Assembly (NCBI GenBank): GCA_965248135.1
Contig: CBDFIN010000012.1
Location: 1,364,001-1,428,000 of the forward strand
Length of the DNA stretch: 64,000 nucleotides
Reading direction: 5' to 3'
Source: SZUA-100 sp965248135
Lineage (GTDB): Bacteria > Pseudomonadota > Alphaproteobacteria > Rhizobiales > Rhizobiaceae
The position numbers were made by a program, and so were the translations under genes. Below are positions 35,946 to 46,923 of this stretch, piece after piece. The notes beneath the pieces are model-generated. The model searched no databases, was not told the origin of the DNA, and saw nothing but the letters and a program-made list of their open reading frames with translations. The first letter of the stretch is position 1. Each line of letters begins with the position of its first letter.

Positions 35946-36395
35946 ATGACACATTCGCTTATCCGTCCCGCATGGACACCTGTTACCATCGCCATGATGA
36001 TTATCGGCTTCATGATTTATTGGCCGCTGGGTCTTGCCATGATCGCCTATATTATCTGGGGAGATCGGCTCGAAGGCTATAAGCATGAAATTAATCGGGC
36101 GACCGACAAATTCACCAATGGCTGTTCAGGCCGCAGTCGGTATTCCTGGCATCAGGCTGCGAGCGGCAATGTTGCTTTCGACGAATGGCGCGAGGCCGAG
36201 CTTGTGCGGCTTGACGAGGAACGGCGCAAACTTGATGAAATGCGCAAGGAGTTCGAGGATTATTCACGCGAATTGCGCCGCGCCAAGGATCAAGACGAGT
36301 TCGAGCGCTTTATGAAAGATCGCGATGCACCTGTCGCCAAACCGGCAAAAAAAGCGCCGCGCAAATCCGGCGGCGAGGTAATTTCCGGCAAATAA
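35946..36395 (+). CDS. DUF2852 membrane protein
   Basis: The 149-residue protein has two membrane helices at about 10-40 (WTPVTIAMMIIGFMIYWPLG), then a coiled, highly charged segment (EERRKLDEMRKEFEDY) and a Lys-rich tail. The layout and first motif match DUF2852, a small family of rhizobial and related alphaproteobacterial inner-membrane proteins without known function. I start it at MTHSLIRPAW; an upstream ATG would add 23 residues. A hairpin terminator follows. Confidence 0.8.
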   Translation: MTHSLIRPAWTPVTIAMMIIGFMIYWPLGLAMIAYIIWGDRLEGYKHEINRATDKFTNGCSGRSRYSWHQAASGNVAFDEWREAELVRLDEERRKLDEMRKEFEDYSRELRRAKDQDEFERFMKDRDAPVAKPAKKAPRKSGGEVISGK

Positions 36396-36442
36396 CCCTT
36401 GGCATGATTTGACAGCGCGTGATATCAAATAAGGACTGCGAT

Positions 36443-36464
36443 GGGGCCAACCGGCCCCGTTTTC
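36443..36464 (+). terminator. Terminator after the DUF2852 gene
   Basis: GGGGCC-AACC-GGCCCC forms a six-pair GC stem with a four-base loop followed by GTTTTC. It separates the DUF2852 gene from groESL. Confidence 0.7.
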
Positions 36465-36553
36465 ATTGGTCTTGCGGATTGACAATCGCCGACCTGTTTT
36501 ATCCATGATCTTGTAAACAGAGCCTATTTTTCAATTCATTACAGCGAAATTCC

Positions 36554-36582
36554 TTGACAGTGGGTGACGGAATTATTATCTC
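36554..36582 (+). promoter_or_regulatory. Housekeeping promoter of groESL
   Basis: TTGACA at 36554-36559 and TATCTC at 36577-36582 are 17 bases apart, matching a sigma-70-type promoter. Transcription would start at the edge of the CIRCE operator. Confidence 0.6.
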
Positions 36583-36589
36583 ACCGCTG

Positions 36590-36616
36590 TTAGCACTCTT
36601 GGATAGAGAGTGCTAA
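36590..36616. promoter_or_regulatory. CIRCE operator (HrcA site)
   Basis: TTAGCACTC, nine bases, GAGTGCTAA is an exact CIRCE element. The heat-shock repressor HrcA binds it and is released on heat stress, raising groESL transcription. It lies 57 bases before groES. Confidence 0.95.
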
Positions 36617-36673
36617 CAATCTCATTTCCAACAATTCAGCGACTTGTCCGCTGTCGACACAGGATTACCAAAC

Positions 36674-36970
36674 ATGTCCAAAGTAAAGTTCCGTCCACTG
36701 CACGACCGAGTGGTTGTTCGCCGGGTCGAGTCTGAAACCACGACCGCTGGCGGCATCATCATCCCCGAAAATGCCCAGGAGAAGCCGCAGGAAGGCGAAA
36801 TTGTTTCCGTCGGTTCTGGTGCCCGCGATGAAGCCGGTAAATTGATTGCACCCGATGTGAAATCCGGCGACCGGGTTTTGTTCGGCAAGTGGTCTGGTAC
36901 CGAAGTTAAAATTGGCGGCGAAGATCTGCTGATCATGAAAGAATCCGACATCATGGGCGTCATTGGCTAA
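36674..36970 (+). CDS. groES: Co-chaperonin GroES
   Basis: The 98-residue lid of the GroEL cage starts MSKVKFRPLHDRVVVRR and has the mobile loop ESETTAGGIIIPENAQEKPQ. The length and start are typical; an upstream GTG/TTG start would add ten unrelated residues. It is the first gene of groESL, under the CIRCE operator. Confidence 0.97.
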   Translation: MSKVKFRPLHDRVVVRRVESETTTAGGIIIPENAQEKPQEGEIVSVGSGARDEAGKLIAPDVKSGDRVLFGKWSGTEVKIGGEDLLIMKESDIMGVIG

Positions 36971-37041
36971 GCCGATCGCCTTGATCCCCACAATTAGGTT
37001 TTATCAATCGAAGCTGGAAATCCGCTTCAAGGAGTAATAAA

Positions 37042-38694
<1,653 letters not shown>

Positions 38695-38731
38695 TCATCA
38701 AGCCGGACCATAATATCCAGCAAAGATCGAG

Positions 38732-38757
38732 CGGGTCGTTTCGAAAGGAACGGCCCG
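38732..38757 (+). terminator. Terminator after groEL
   Basis: CGGGTCGTTTC-GAAA-GGAACGGCCCG makes an 11-pair stem (two G-T pairs) with a GAAA loop, followed by a weak T-rich tail. It starts 37 bases after the groEL stop. Confidence 0.6.
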
Positions 38758-38951
38758 TTCGTTCGACCAGCGGCAATTTGTTTCTTGCCTGAACGGCAAA
38801 ATAAAGCTGAAGGTACGCCGACCAATCCCGGCAATGGAATTTTGTTCACTATGTTTCTCATCCAACCATCCCGTTTGGCTGTTGTCGCCCGCGATCTGGA
38901 AACTGTGCTTGAGCACAAGAAATTTGCTAGCTTCTCCTTGCTGTCCGCCGT

Positions 38952-40328
38952 GTGAGTATCGCAAATACCGGTATGAGTGATGTTACCTCAGAACTAATTG
39001 TCAGACCGGCCAAGTTCACGCGTGGTTCGACCATGCGTCACGTCATATCGATGACCATGGCGGGCGCGACCGGTTTGATGGCGGTGTTTGCGGTCGACAT
39101 CGTCAATCTGTTCTATATCTCCCAACTGGGCGACCAGATCCTGACCGCGGCGGTCGGGTTTGGCGCCACAATCATGTTTTTCTCGATATCGCTTGGTATC
39201 GGATTAAGCATCGCGACGACAGCGCTTGCCGCCAGAGCGATCGGTTCGGGCGATGAGGCACGGGCGCGAAGGGCGGCGGCCATTTCGCTGTTCTTGACCA
39301 TCATTGCCAATGTTCTTACCGCTACCATCATTTATCTTTCGCTTGAACATATTCTAGCCTGGCTTGGCGCGGCCGGGCGCACCTTCGACGAGGCGCTATG
39401 GTTCACCAAGATTGTCACTATATCCAGCCCATTGATGGGGTTTGCCATGGGTCTGGCCGGCTTGCTGCGCGCCAATGGCGACGCGCGCCGAGCTATGTTT
39501 GTTACCCTTTGGGGTGGCTTTGCTGCGGCCATTCTCGATCCGATATTCATTTTCGGTTTCGATATGGGTATCACCGGGGCGGCTGTGGCGACCTTTTTGT
39601 CCCGCATCGTGCTGGTTATCGTCGGAATTCACGGTGCCCACATTGTGCATCGGCTGATTGGCCCGATTACCCTCAATGCCCTGCGTCGTCACGCGGCAGA
39701 GTTTGGCGCGGTGGCATTGCCGGCGGCTCTTACCCAGTTGGCAACCCCGGTCGCCAATGCCTATGTCACCAGTGCGATCTCGGAATTTGGTGATGATGCG
39801 ATTGCCGGCTGGACAATTGTCGGCCGCATAATTCCGCTTGCGTTTGGCACTATTTTTTCGCTCTCAGGCGCCGTTGGTCCGATAATCGCGCAAAATTTCG
39901 GTGCCCATCTTTATGATCGCATAAGTCAAACCCTGCGCGATGCGCTTATATTCACCCTGGTCTATACGCTGGTTGCCTGGGCGCTGCTGGCGCTGTTTCG
40001 CAACGGTCTTGTGGCTGTCTTCGAGGCCACAGGTGATGCCGCGTCACTGATCCGGTTTTTTTGCATTTTCGTGGCGGCAAGTTTCTTGTTCAACGGTGCA
40101 TTATTTGTCGCCAATGCCGCCTTCAACAATCTCGGACACCCCTTGCTTGCGACCTTTTTCAATTGGGGAAGGGCAACGCTGGGGGTCATTCCATTCGTTT
40201 ATCTGGGCAGCAGCTATGGCCCACAAGGGGTGCTGGCGGGTTGGGGTCTGGGTGCGGTGGTTTTCGGCGTACTTGCTGTCATCGTTAGCTTCAAGACCGT
40301 TGCGCAACTGGAGTCCAAAGACCTTTAG
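38952..40328 (+). CDS. MATE-family efflux transporter
   Basis: This 458-residue protein has about twelve hydrophobic segments and the MATE pattern of two similar halves, with AVDIVNLFYISQLGDQ near the first helix and PLMGFAMGLAGLLRANGDAR in the fourth to fifth. MATE proteins export cationic drugs or metabolites using sodium or proton gradients. Start is uncertain: GTG 38952 or ATG 38973, neither with a clear ribosome site. It stands alone and ends four bases into the convergent patatin gene. Confidence 0.88.
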   Translation: MSIANTGMSDVTSELIVRPAKFTRGSTMRHVISMTMAGATGLMAVFAVDIVNLFYISQLGDQILTAAVGFGATIMFFSISLGIGLSIATTALAARAIGSGDEARARRAAAISLFLTIIANVLTATIIYLSLEHILAWLGAAGRTFDEALWFTKIVTISSPLMGFAMGLAGLLRANGDARRAMFVTLWGGFAAAILDPIFIFGFDMGITGAAVATFLSRIVLVIVGIHGAHIVHRLIGPITLNALRRHAAEFGAVALPAALTQLATPVANAYVTSAISEFGDDAIAGWTIVGRIIPLAFGTIFSLSGAVGPIIAQNFGAHLYDRISQTLRDALIFTLVYTLVAWALLALFRNGLVAVFEATGDAASLIRFFCIFVAASFLFNGALFVANAAFNNLGHPLLATFFNWGRATLGVIPFVYLGSSYGPQGVLAGWGLGAVVFGVLAVIVSFKTVAQLESKDL

Positions 40329-41155
40329 AGCAACCTTTCCACCGCACGTTTAACCTCGTCCTTGAAACCGACGGTGTTTCTCAAAATGGTCTTGGCCTTG
40401 AAAAAGTCATGCACCCGATAGGCGTTGACGTCGGGTCTTAAAAGTAAATCGGGCGGCTGGATAATCATCTTCATTTTAGTAGTTGTCTGCATCATCAATT
40501 GGCTGGCGCCAAATAATGATTCGATACGGCTTGGGATGGCGCCGGTCCTTCCCGCCGGTGAGCCGACCACGTCGATTGCTACTACCACGTCAGCCTTGCC
40601 GTGAAGCTGGTCAAACGGTACCGGATTGACAATGCCACCATCAATGCAAACGGTGCCATTGATGACCACCGGCTTGAATACTGCCGGAATGGATATTGAA
40701 GCGGCAATTGCCTGGTTGAGCGAGCCCGCACTAAGGTTCAGCCCCTTTTCGCCGTAATAGTCGGTCGCCACAATGGTCAGCGGTATTTTTAGCGCGCTAA
40801 ATGTTTCCGGCACCACAGCCGGCATAAGCGAGCCTAATATCCGCTCCGCGTCAAGCGCACCCAGGGTGGGCCAGCCAAGGTTTACGAATTCGCCCATGCT
40901 TGAGGGTATTGTTCGCCACAAATTGGACAGAAACCTTGTTCGGTTGGAAAACGTATCGAGCACAAAATGCTCAATCTCGCGGCCATCCATTCCCGCAGCA
41001 TAGGCTGCGCCAATCATGGCGCCGATCGAAGAACCGGCCATTGCCACCGGCTTGATCCCCATCTCATCGAGCGCCTTGAGCACATGAATATGGGCAATGC
41101 CGCGCGCGCCGCCGCCACCAAGCGCCAATGCCAGGGTCGGTTCGTTCAATATCAA
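40325..41155 (-). CDS. Patatin-like phospholipase (RssA type)
   Basis: The 276-residue protein has the patatin oxyanion loop GGGGARGIAH (13-22), the nucleophile GSSIG with Ser43, and the DGG of the Ser-Asp dyad at 172-174. No signal peptide is seen, so it should act on membrane phospholipids or acyl esters from the cytosol. It starts with TTG and follows the two M16 peptidase genes on the same strand, 12 bases after the second one. Confidence 0.88.
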   Translation of the reverse strand: MILNEPTLALALGGGGARGIAHIHVLKALDEMGIKPVAMAGSSIGAMIGAAYAAGMDGREIEHFVLDTFSNRTRFLSNLWRTIPSSMGEFVNLGWPTLGALDAERILGSLMPAVVPETFSALKIPLTIVATDYYGEKGLNLSAGSLNQAIAASISIPAVFKPVVINGTVCIDGGIVNPVPFDQLHGKADVVVAIDVVGSPAGRTGAIPSRIESLFGASQLMMQTTTKMKMIIQPPDLLLRPDVNAYRVHDFFKAKTILRNTVGFKDEVKRAVERLL

Positions 41156-41167
41156 GTTCCTTTGGTA

Positions 41168-42508
41168 TTAGCTTCTATTCGGTCCAACAATGATAATCGT
41201 GGGTTTTTGTGAAAGCAATTCCCTTGCCATCCGTTTGGTATCTTCAACGGTGACGGCACCGATATAGTCCGCCCGCTTGGTGATATAATCAATACCAAGA
41301 TTCTCCTCCTGAATGGCAACCAGAACCGAAGCGATTTTGTTCGAGGTGTCGAGATTTTGAATGGCGTAAGAACCGATAATATATTTTTTTGCCTTTTCCA
41401 GTTCTTCGACGCTAGGGCCATCCTTTGCCATCCGCTCGATTTCGGCCAGCAGCAAGCCGACGGTTTCTTTTGAACGGTCAGCACGGGTGGCCGTTCCGCC
41501 ACCGATGAAGCCGGCGTGATCTTGCGTTCCAAGATAGGTATAGACGCCGTATGCAAGACCGCGCTTTTCCCGAATTTCCTCATAAAGACGAGAGGAAAAC
41601 GAGCCTCCCCCCAAAACATAATTCATCAGATAGGCGGCGTAGAAATCCGGATTGCTGCGCTTGATGCCCTTAAGCACAATGCGGATGACGGATTGCGGCA
41701 ATTTCAGTTCTATTGATTTGGTCACGCCAAATTTGGGCTGCGCCTCGTCGATGGTTGTTAATTCCGCTTTTTCGGGCAGAGCGCCAAAAACATGATCCAG
41801 TTTTTCTGCAAGCTCCGTCGCGCTGATCGCACCGACCACGCCGATGATCAAATTGTTCTTGGCCAACATCTTGCGGTGAAGCGTAACAATATCCTCCCGG
41901 CTAATGCTCTTCACCGTCTCGATGGTGCCACCGACGGTGCGGGCATAGGGGTGGTCACCAAACACCGATTTGCGCCAGGCTTTGGTTGCAATTGTGTTTG
42001 GCCGCTTTAGCGCACGGCGCAAGATCGACAATTGTGCCGCCCGCATGCGTTCAATCGGCTCGGCGTCGAACCGTGGTTTGGTCAATGCCAGCCGCAACAG
42101 GTCATAGGCTTCGTTGCGGGTGCTGCGCAGGGTTTTCAGCCGGCCGGTGAATGAATCGTACCCGGCATTGAAGCCAAGTTCCATGCCCAGATCGTCGATA
42201 CGCGCCTGAAAATCCTGGCTCTTGATGTCGCCTGCGCCCTCATCGAGCAGCGAGGAAAGAATATTGGCAAGCCCCTCCTTGTCGTCACTTTCTTGCCCAG
42301 CTCCGCCCTTAAAGGCCATCGACAGGGCGATCAGCGGAACGGTATAGTCTTCCACCAACAGCGCTTTGATGCCGCCCGGGCTAACAACCGTTTGAATGTC
42401 AACGGCTCGTGCATCACCTACAGGCTGCAGCAGGGTTGAAACAAAACATACCAAAGCGAGATAAACAGCTTTCCAGCCGGTCAGGTCCGGGCGAACAAAT
42501 TTCATCAA
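41168..42508 (-). CDS. M16-family peptidase-like protein without zinc motif
   Basis: The 446-residue secreted protein (signal peptide to about residue 34) is an M16/insulinase-family homologue, with GLANILSSLLDEGAG where active members have HxxEH, and SVLGGGSFSSRLYEEIREKR-like sequence in its second half (YVLGGGSFSSRLYEEIREKR). Lacking the zinc residues, it is the non-catalytic partner of the gene just upstream, an arrangement usual in alphaproteobacteria. The pair probably forms a periplasmic heterodimer that degrades peptides. Confidence 0.88.
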   Translation of the reverse strand: MMKFVRPDLTGWKAVYLALVCFVSTLLQPVGDARAVDIQTVVSPGGIKALLVEDYTVPLIALSMAFKGGAGQESDDKEGLANILSSLLDEGAGDIKSQDFQARIDDLGMELGFNAGYDSFTGRLKTLRSTRNEAYDLLRLALTKPRFDAEPIERMRAAQLSILRRALKRPNTIATKAWRKSVFGDHPYARTVGGTIETVKSISREDIVTLHRKMLAKNNLIIGVVGAISATELAEKLDHVFGALPEKAELTTIDEAQPKFGVTKSIELKLPQSVIRIVLKGIKRSNPDFYAAYLMNYVLGGGSFSSRLYEEIREKRGLAYGVYTYLGTQDHAGFIGGGTATRADRSKETVGLLLAEIERMAKDGPSVEELEKAKKYIIGSYAIQNLDTSNKIASVLVAIQEENLGIDYITKRADYIGAVTVEDTKRMARELLSQKPTIIIVGPNRS

Positions 42509-43879
42509 TCAGCTCCGCTGCTTTTCAGGTCTAAGATAGCCCGTCACCGAGCGGTTTTTTTTCAGATATTTACGGGCCACCCGATTTACGTCCTCAACGG
42601 TGACGCTGGAAATCCGGTCCGGCCACTGTTCGATGTCTTCAAGCGTCTCCCCCATCACCAGCGAGGCACCATAGATGCGTGCCATTGTACTTTGGCTGTC
42701 ACGCGAAAAGATCACCGATTTTAACAGCCGGTTGACACCGCGCTTTACTTCCTCCCGGGTCACACCATTTTCCAGCAATTCGCCCACCGCCTTGTCGATT
42801 TCAGCCTCAACGTCGCCAAGCGACACGCCCTGACGGGGCGAAGCGTAGAGCATGAACCGGGTGTCATCGATGGCGCTGCCCTGGTAATAGCCACCGGCGC
42901 TGGCGGTTAGCTTTGTTGCAATTACCAGCCGTTTATAAAGCCGGCTGGTAGAGGAGCCACCGAGTATTTCGCCCAAAACATCAAGTGCCTCGGCCTCGCC
43001 TGGTTCTGCGGTTAAATACGAAGGAACCAGGAATGTGCGTTGCCAGCTCGGAGAACTTACCCGGCCATCGGTCATAGAGACGGTTCTGGCGGCCCTCGGT
43101 TCTGGCTCCTGCGGGCGGATACGCGGACCGGGCTCGGCGCGGCGGGCAATTTTGCCATAGGTTTTTTGCGCCAGCCTTTTGACCTCGTCAGCCGCCACAT
43201 CACCCGCCACCACCAAAACCGCGTTATTGGGAGTGTAGTATTTATTGTAGAAGGCGATGGCGTCTTCTTTGGTCAGCTTTTGCACTTCATGCTGCCAGCC
43301 GATAACTGGCGTGCCATAGGGGTGATTTTGAAACAGTGCCGCCTGCACCGCTTCGCCAAGTTGAGAACCGGGTTTATTGTCAGTGCGCGAGCGTCGCTCC
43401 TCCTGGATCACGTCGCGCTCGGGCAGGACGGTTTCGTCGGTCAACACCAGATTGACCATTCGGTCCGCCTCAAGCCGCATCATCTCCTCAAGTGCCGGCG
43501 GTGAAACTTTTTGATAATATCCGGTATAGTCGGTGGCAGTGAAGGCATTTTCCTGCCCGCCGATTGCGGCAACTTTAGCGGAAAAAACCCCAGCCGCGAC
43601 CGATTTGGTGCCCTTGAACATCAAATGCTCGAGATAATGAGCCAGGCCCGATTTGCCCGGCTCTTCGTCAGCCGAACCCACCTTGTACCACAGCATGTGG
43701 GTTACCACCGGTGCCCGGTGATCGGGGATGACGACCACTTCAAGCCCATTATCAAGGGTAAAACTGGTAATCTTCGCGCCCTTCGTGCTCTCTGCTGCTC
43801 CTTCGGCCATCGCCGGTAACGCGATAAGCGGAATAATTAGCGTGAAGGCTATCAGATACTGGATGATGCGCCGCTGCAT
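42509..43879 (-). CDS. M16-family zinc peptidase
   Basis: The 456-residue catalytic subunit has a signal peptide (1-26), the inverted zinc motif HYLEH at residues 81-85, and the downstream Glu in EEMMRLEADRM. It resembles pitrilysin/mitochondrial processing peptidase-like proteins. The start at 43879 follows GGAGACCCC; 13 upstream codons are unlikely to be used. It sits directly upstream of its inactive partner with no gap. Confidence 0.92.
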   Translation of the reverse strand: MQRRIIQYLIAFTLIIPLIALPAMAEGAAESTKGAKITSFTLDNGLEVVVIPDHRAPVVTHMLWYKVGSADEEPGKSGLAHYLEHLMFKGTKSVAAGVFSAKVAAIGGQENAFTATDYTGYYQKVSPPALEEMMRLEADRMVNLVLTDETVLPERDVIQEERRSRTDNKPGSQLGEAVQAALFQNHPYGTPVIGWQHEVQKLTKEDAIAFYNKYYTPNNAVLVVAGDVAADEVKRLAQKTYGKIARRAEPGPRIRPQEPEPRAARTVSMTDGRVSSPSWQRTFLVPSYLTAEPGEAEALDVLGEILGGSSTSRLYKRLVIATKLTASAGGYYQGSAIDDTRFMLYASPRQGVSLGDVEAEIDKAVGELLENGVTREEVKRGVNRLLKSVIFSRDSQSTMARIYGASLVMGETLEDIEQWPDRISSVTVEDVNRVARKYLKKNRSVTGYLRPEKQRS

Positions 43880-44007
43880 GGGGTCTCCGTTTTCAGTGAT
43901 ATTTGTGGTTGAAACCATTAATCCAAACCAAATCGCAATATAGGGCGTAAGCAGGGCGATGCACGTTACTTTTTCGTTATCTGTGCAAGATGAAGGAAAC
44001 GATGCGA

Positions 44008-44562
44008 CTATATTGCTCGAAAATATCCGACGGAAGTGGAGCCATAGGTTTTGACCTCTTGAAGACGAAAACCTGAAATTTCGGTTGGCAAATCCTCGGT
44101 GTTTTCTTCAATAACCACCAACGCACCAGGTGCCAGCCAGCCACCGCAGAGCAGGCTTGCAGCGGCTTTCTCGGCCAGTTTTTTGCCATAGGGTGGATCG
44201 GCAAAGACCAGATCGAAAGGCGGCACTTTCTGTCGCTCGCCAAGCCGGGTGGCATCGCGCCTGAATATCTTGGTTTCGCCCTCAAGGCCAAGTTTCTCGA
44301 TATTTTGGCGAATCACACTGCGACCGGCAATCGAATTATCAACGAAAAGAGCGAACCCTGCACCGCGTGACAGTGCTTCCATGCCGAGCGCACCGGTACC
44401 GGCAAACAGATCCAGCACCCTTGTGCCATCAAGCCGGTCGCAAAAACGATGGGCAAGCACATTGAACAGGCTTTCACGCACCCGGTCCGATGTGGGGCGG
44501 ATTGCAGCGTTCTTCGGCGAGTGAAGCGTCTGGCCGCTAAATCTACCGCCGACGATCCGCAT
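44008..44562 (-). CDS. rsmD: 16S rRNA (guanine(966)-N(2))-methyltransferase
   Basis: RsmD methylates G966 of 16S rRNA. The 184-residue protein opens MRIVGGRFSGQTLHSP, with RPTSDRVRESLFNVL, the SAM motif VLDLFAGTGALGMEALSRGA and the catalytic DPPYGKKL. The length is normal. Its start lies 20 bases inside the 3' end of rluB, so the two RNA-modification genes are translated together, as in many Rhizobiales. Confidence 0.95.
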   Translation of the reverse strand: MRIVGGRFSGQTLHSPKNAAIRPTSDRVRESLFNVLAHRFCDRLDGTRVLDLFAGTGALGMEALSRGAGFALFVDNSIAGRSVIRQNIEKLGLEGETKIFRRDATRLGERQKVPPFDLVFADPPYGKKLAEKAAASLLCGGWLAPGALVVIEENTEDLPTEISGFRLQEVKTYGSTSVGYFRAI

Positions 44563-45592
44563 TATTGTTCCTCATGCTGCCATGCCGTCCTGGCGTTGCC
44601 GATTTTCCCGGCCGTGAGCGCCGTCGTTTTCCCTGTGGTGTTTCCTCGCCAAAAGCATCGGGTCTGGTGGTGAGCCGCGCCAACGCCCGTTCCTTTTTGT
44701 CTTTAGCAGTCTCGAACTTGGCTCGTTTTGGTTTTACAGGGGTAGAAGCGGTCTTTTCAGGTGATTTGTTGCGTTGAACAACCGGGGCATCAAAATTTGC
44801 GCCAGCCTCGCGGATCAACCGTTCACCCAGTTGCTCACGCAGGGTCCGCCCCCTGATCTCCCGTACAATTCCAGGCTCCAGATCGGCCAGTTGAAATGGC
44901 CCATAAGAAAGACGGATCAAGCGATTGACCGTAAGGCCGAGCGCAGCAAGCACATTTTTTACTTCGCGGTTCTTTCCTTCGCGAAAAGCAAGCGTCAGCC
45001 AGCAATTATCTCCCTGCTGGCGATCGAGCGTCGCTTCAATGGCGCCATAAAGAATGCCGTCAACCGCCATACCCTCCTGCAACCGGTCCAGTTGCGGCTG
45101 CTCAATCCTGCCGTGGGCCCGCACTTTATAGCGGCGCAGCCACCCGGTTGCGGGCAACTCGAGCGCCCGGGCAAGGCCTCCATCATTGGTTAACAGCAAC
45201 AATCCCTCCGTGGCTATGTCGAGCCGGCCAATGCTCATCACCCGGGGCAAATCCTTTGGCAACACGTCATAAACGGTTTTGCGGCCCTCAGGATCGCGGT
45301 TGGTGGTGACGGTCTTGGCCGGTTTGTGAAATAGCCAGAGACGGGTACGTTCGAGTGCCGGCAGCGCCTCGCCGTCAACTTCGACCCTGTCCTGATCTGA
45401 GACGGTTATTGCCGGTGTCTTGAGCATGACACCATTGACCGAAACCCTTCCGGCCTCGACCCACCGCTCGGCCTCGCGGCGCGAACAAAGCCCCGCCCGC
45501 GCCATGCGCTTGGCGATACGCTCGCTGGTTTCTGGCGGGGGTTTTTCAGCTTTTGCTGGTTTTCTATTCTTTGGGCTGGATTTCATCGCCAT
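44543..45592 (-). CDS. rluB: 23S rRNA pseudouridine synthase RluB-like
   Basis: The 349-residue enzyme makes pseudouridine in 23S rRNA (RluB/RsuA family). It has an S4 RNA-binding domain at about 23-70 (RIAKRMARAGLCSRREAERW), the catalytic motif GRLDIATEGLLLLTNDG with Asp125, and LREGKNREVKN-like FREGKNREVKNVLAALG. A basic N-terminal and a long Lys/Arg-rich C-terminal tail (about 270-349) are extra. Whether the exact site is that of RluB or RluE/RsuA is not provable here. Confidence 0.9.
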   Translation of the reverse strand: MAMKSSPKNRKPAKAEKPPPETSERIAKRMARAGLCSRREAERWVEAGRVSVNGVMLKTPAITVSDQDRVEVDGEALPALERTRLWLFHKPAKTVTTNRDPEGRKTVYDVLPKDLPRVMSIGRLDIATEGLLLLTNDGGLARALELPATGWLRRYKVRAHGRIEQPQLDRLQEGMAVDGILYGAIEATLDRQQGDNCWLTLAFREGKNREVKNVLAALGLTVNRLIRLSYGPFQLADLEPGIVREIRGRTLREQLGERLIREAGANFDAPVVQRNKSPEKTASTPVKPKRAKFETAKDKKERALARLTTRPDAFGEETPQGKRRRSRPGKSATPGRHGSMRNNNADRRR

Positions 45593-45634
45593 TTCCTAGC
45601 ACCTTGTCCAGCAGGACGCGAGAAGTTTGAAGTC

Positions 45635-46075
45635 ATGACCAGATTTATGGATCAGGCGCTGGTGGAGGCAAGGCTTGCCGCCAGGCGCAACGAGGTGCCT
45701 GTCGGTGCGGTCATCGTTCGCCGTGGCGAAGTGGTTGTGCGGACGGGCAACCGGACCATTGAGTTAAATGACCCCAGTGCGCATGCTGAAATTCTGGCTA
45801 TTCGCCAGGCCGGCCAGTTGCTTGGTAATGAACGGCTGATGGAATGTGATCTATATGTAACACTTGAACCCTGTGTCATGTGTGCCGGCGCCATTTCTTT
45901 TGCCCGCGTCAAACGGCTTTATTTTGCAGTTGAAGATATCAAGAGCGGTGCGGTCGAAAACGGGGTGCGTTTTTTTGGCGACCCGTCATGTCATCATGCG
46001 CCTGAAGTCTATTCCGGTTTTAGTGAATCGGAAGCGCGGCAGATTTTAGTGGATTTCTTCAAACAACGGCGCTAG
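45635..46075 (+). CDS. tadA: tRNA-specific adenosine deaminase
   Basis: TadA converts A34 to inosine in tRNA-Arg(ACG). The 146-residue protein has the cytidine-deaminase-fold zinc ligands HAE at 50-52 and PCVMC at 79-83. It is transcribed opposite to rluB from a shared upstream region, and its stop overlaps the end of the convergent lipoprotein gene by four bases. Confidence 0.95.
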   Translation: MTRFMDQALVEARLAARRNEVPVGAVIVRRGEVVVRTGNRTIELNDPSAHAEILAIRQAGQLLGNERLMECDLYVTLEPCVMCAGAISFARVKRLYFAVEDIKSGAVENGVRFFGDPSCHHAPEVYSGFSESEARQILVDFFKQRR

Positions 46076-46743
46076 CTAAACGGATTGAGATCGCGCCAGC
46101 TCCAGCTTTTTTTGCCCTTGCGCCGGCGGGCCTTGATCTCCTCATCCTCGCCGACATCACCAATGGGAGCGGTATCGACCGGAGTACGGTAATTCCTTGG
46201 CGGCTCCGTCAGATACTTCCGCGGTGCTGCACCTTTTGCGCCAGCAAGCTCTGCTTTGCGCTTGAGAAATTCACTGCGGTGTTGGAGGGGATCGTAGTTG
46301 GTCTCCAAAGTGTCGTCACGTGTGTAGGTCTGCGGGGCCACCCTTTGGGTTTTGCTGTTGGGACCACGCCGGCGTTTCATAAATTCAATAGGCAATTCGC
46401 CGGATCGTTCTTGCGCTTTGGGTGCGTTGCGACGCAATAATGCTCGGCGTATTTCCGGATCCTGCGGCAAATCGGAGCCAGATGTCGAGGCACCACCTTC
46501 GATCGGCTCGGGCAATGATGCAACTTCAGGCGGTTTTACCAGATCAGGACGGGTCTTATAGTCGATTGGTGCTTTCTTTTCCGGCGATCCCAACAGACCA
46601 CCAAGACCATCTACAAGATGTTCGCCAGAGGTTTTGCCGGTGCCATAGGTGGACGAACCGACACAGCCTGAAAGGATAAACGGTATCGCCATCAGGCCGG
46701 CCACTAGCGCCAGTTTTCGGACCGAAGTCTTGAATACCGTCAT
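46072..46743 (-). CDS. Conserved lipoprotein of unknown function
   Basis: The 223-residue product has a lipoprotein signal with lipobox LSGC (Cys27), followed by a Gly/Ser-rich stretch and a proline- and charge-rich body (DPEIRRALLRRNAPKAQERS) without recognised domain. It should be anchored in a membrane facing the periplasm. It follows ileS on the same strand after 180 bases; a similar lipoprotein beside ileS and M16 peptidases is common in Rhizobiales as I recall. The function is unknown. Confidence 0.75.
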   Translation of the reverse strand: MTVFKTSVRKLALVAGLMAIPFILSGCVGSSTYGTGKTSGEHLVDGLGGLLGSPEKKAPIDYKTRPDLVKPPEVASLPEPIEGGASTSGSDLPQDPEIRRALLRRNAPKAQERSGELPIEFMKRRRGPNSKTQRVAPQTYTRDDTLETNYDPLQHRSEFLKRKAELAGAKGAAPRKYLTEPPRNYRTPVDTAPIGDVGEDEEIKARRRKGKKSWSWRDLNPFS

Positions 46744-46923
46744 AAACTCATCCTCGATACTCTACCCATTGTTTTTTTTGGCAGCGCAATCCATACCCTT
46801 CCTGCCGAATGTCAATACTCAAATTAAGGCGACATTCCGGCCCGACCGTCACTATTTACATCAAAACGGCAGTACTGGCAATCATCTGCGGCAGTGCGTG
46901 TCCAATTGCCACTGAATTACCCG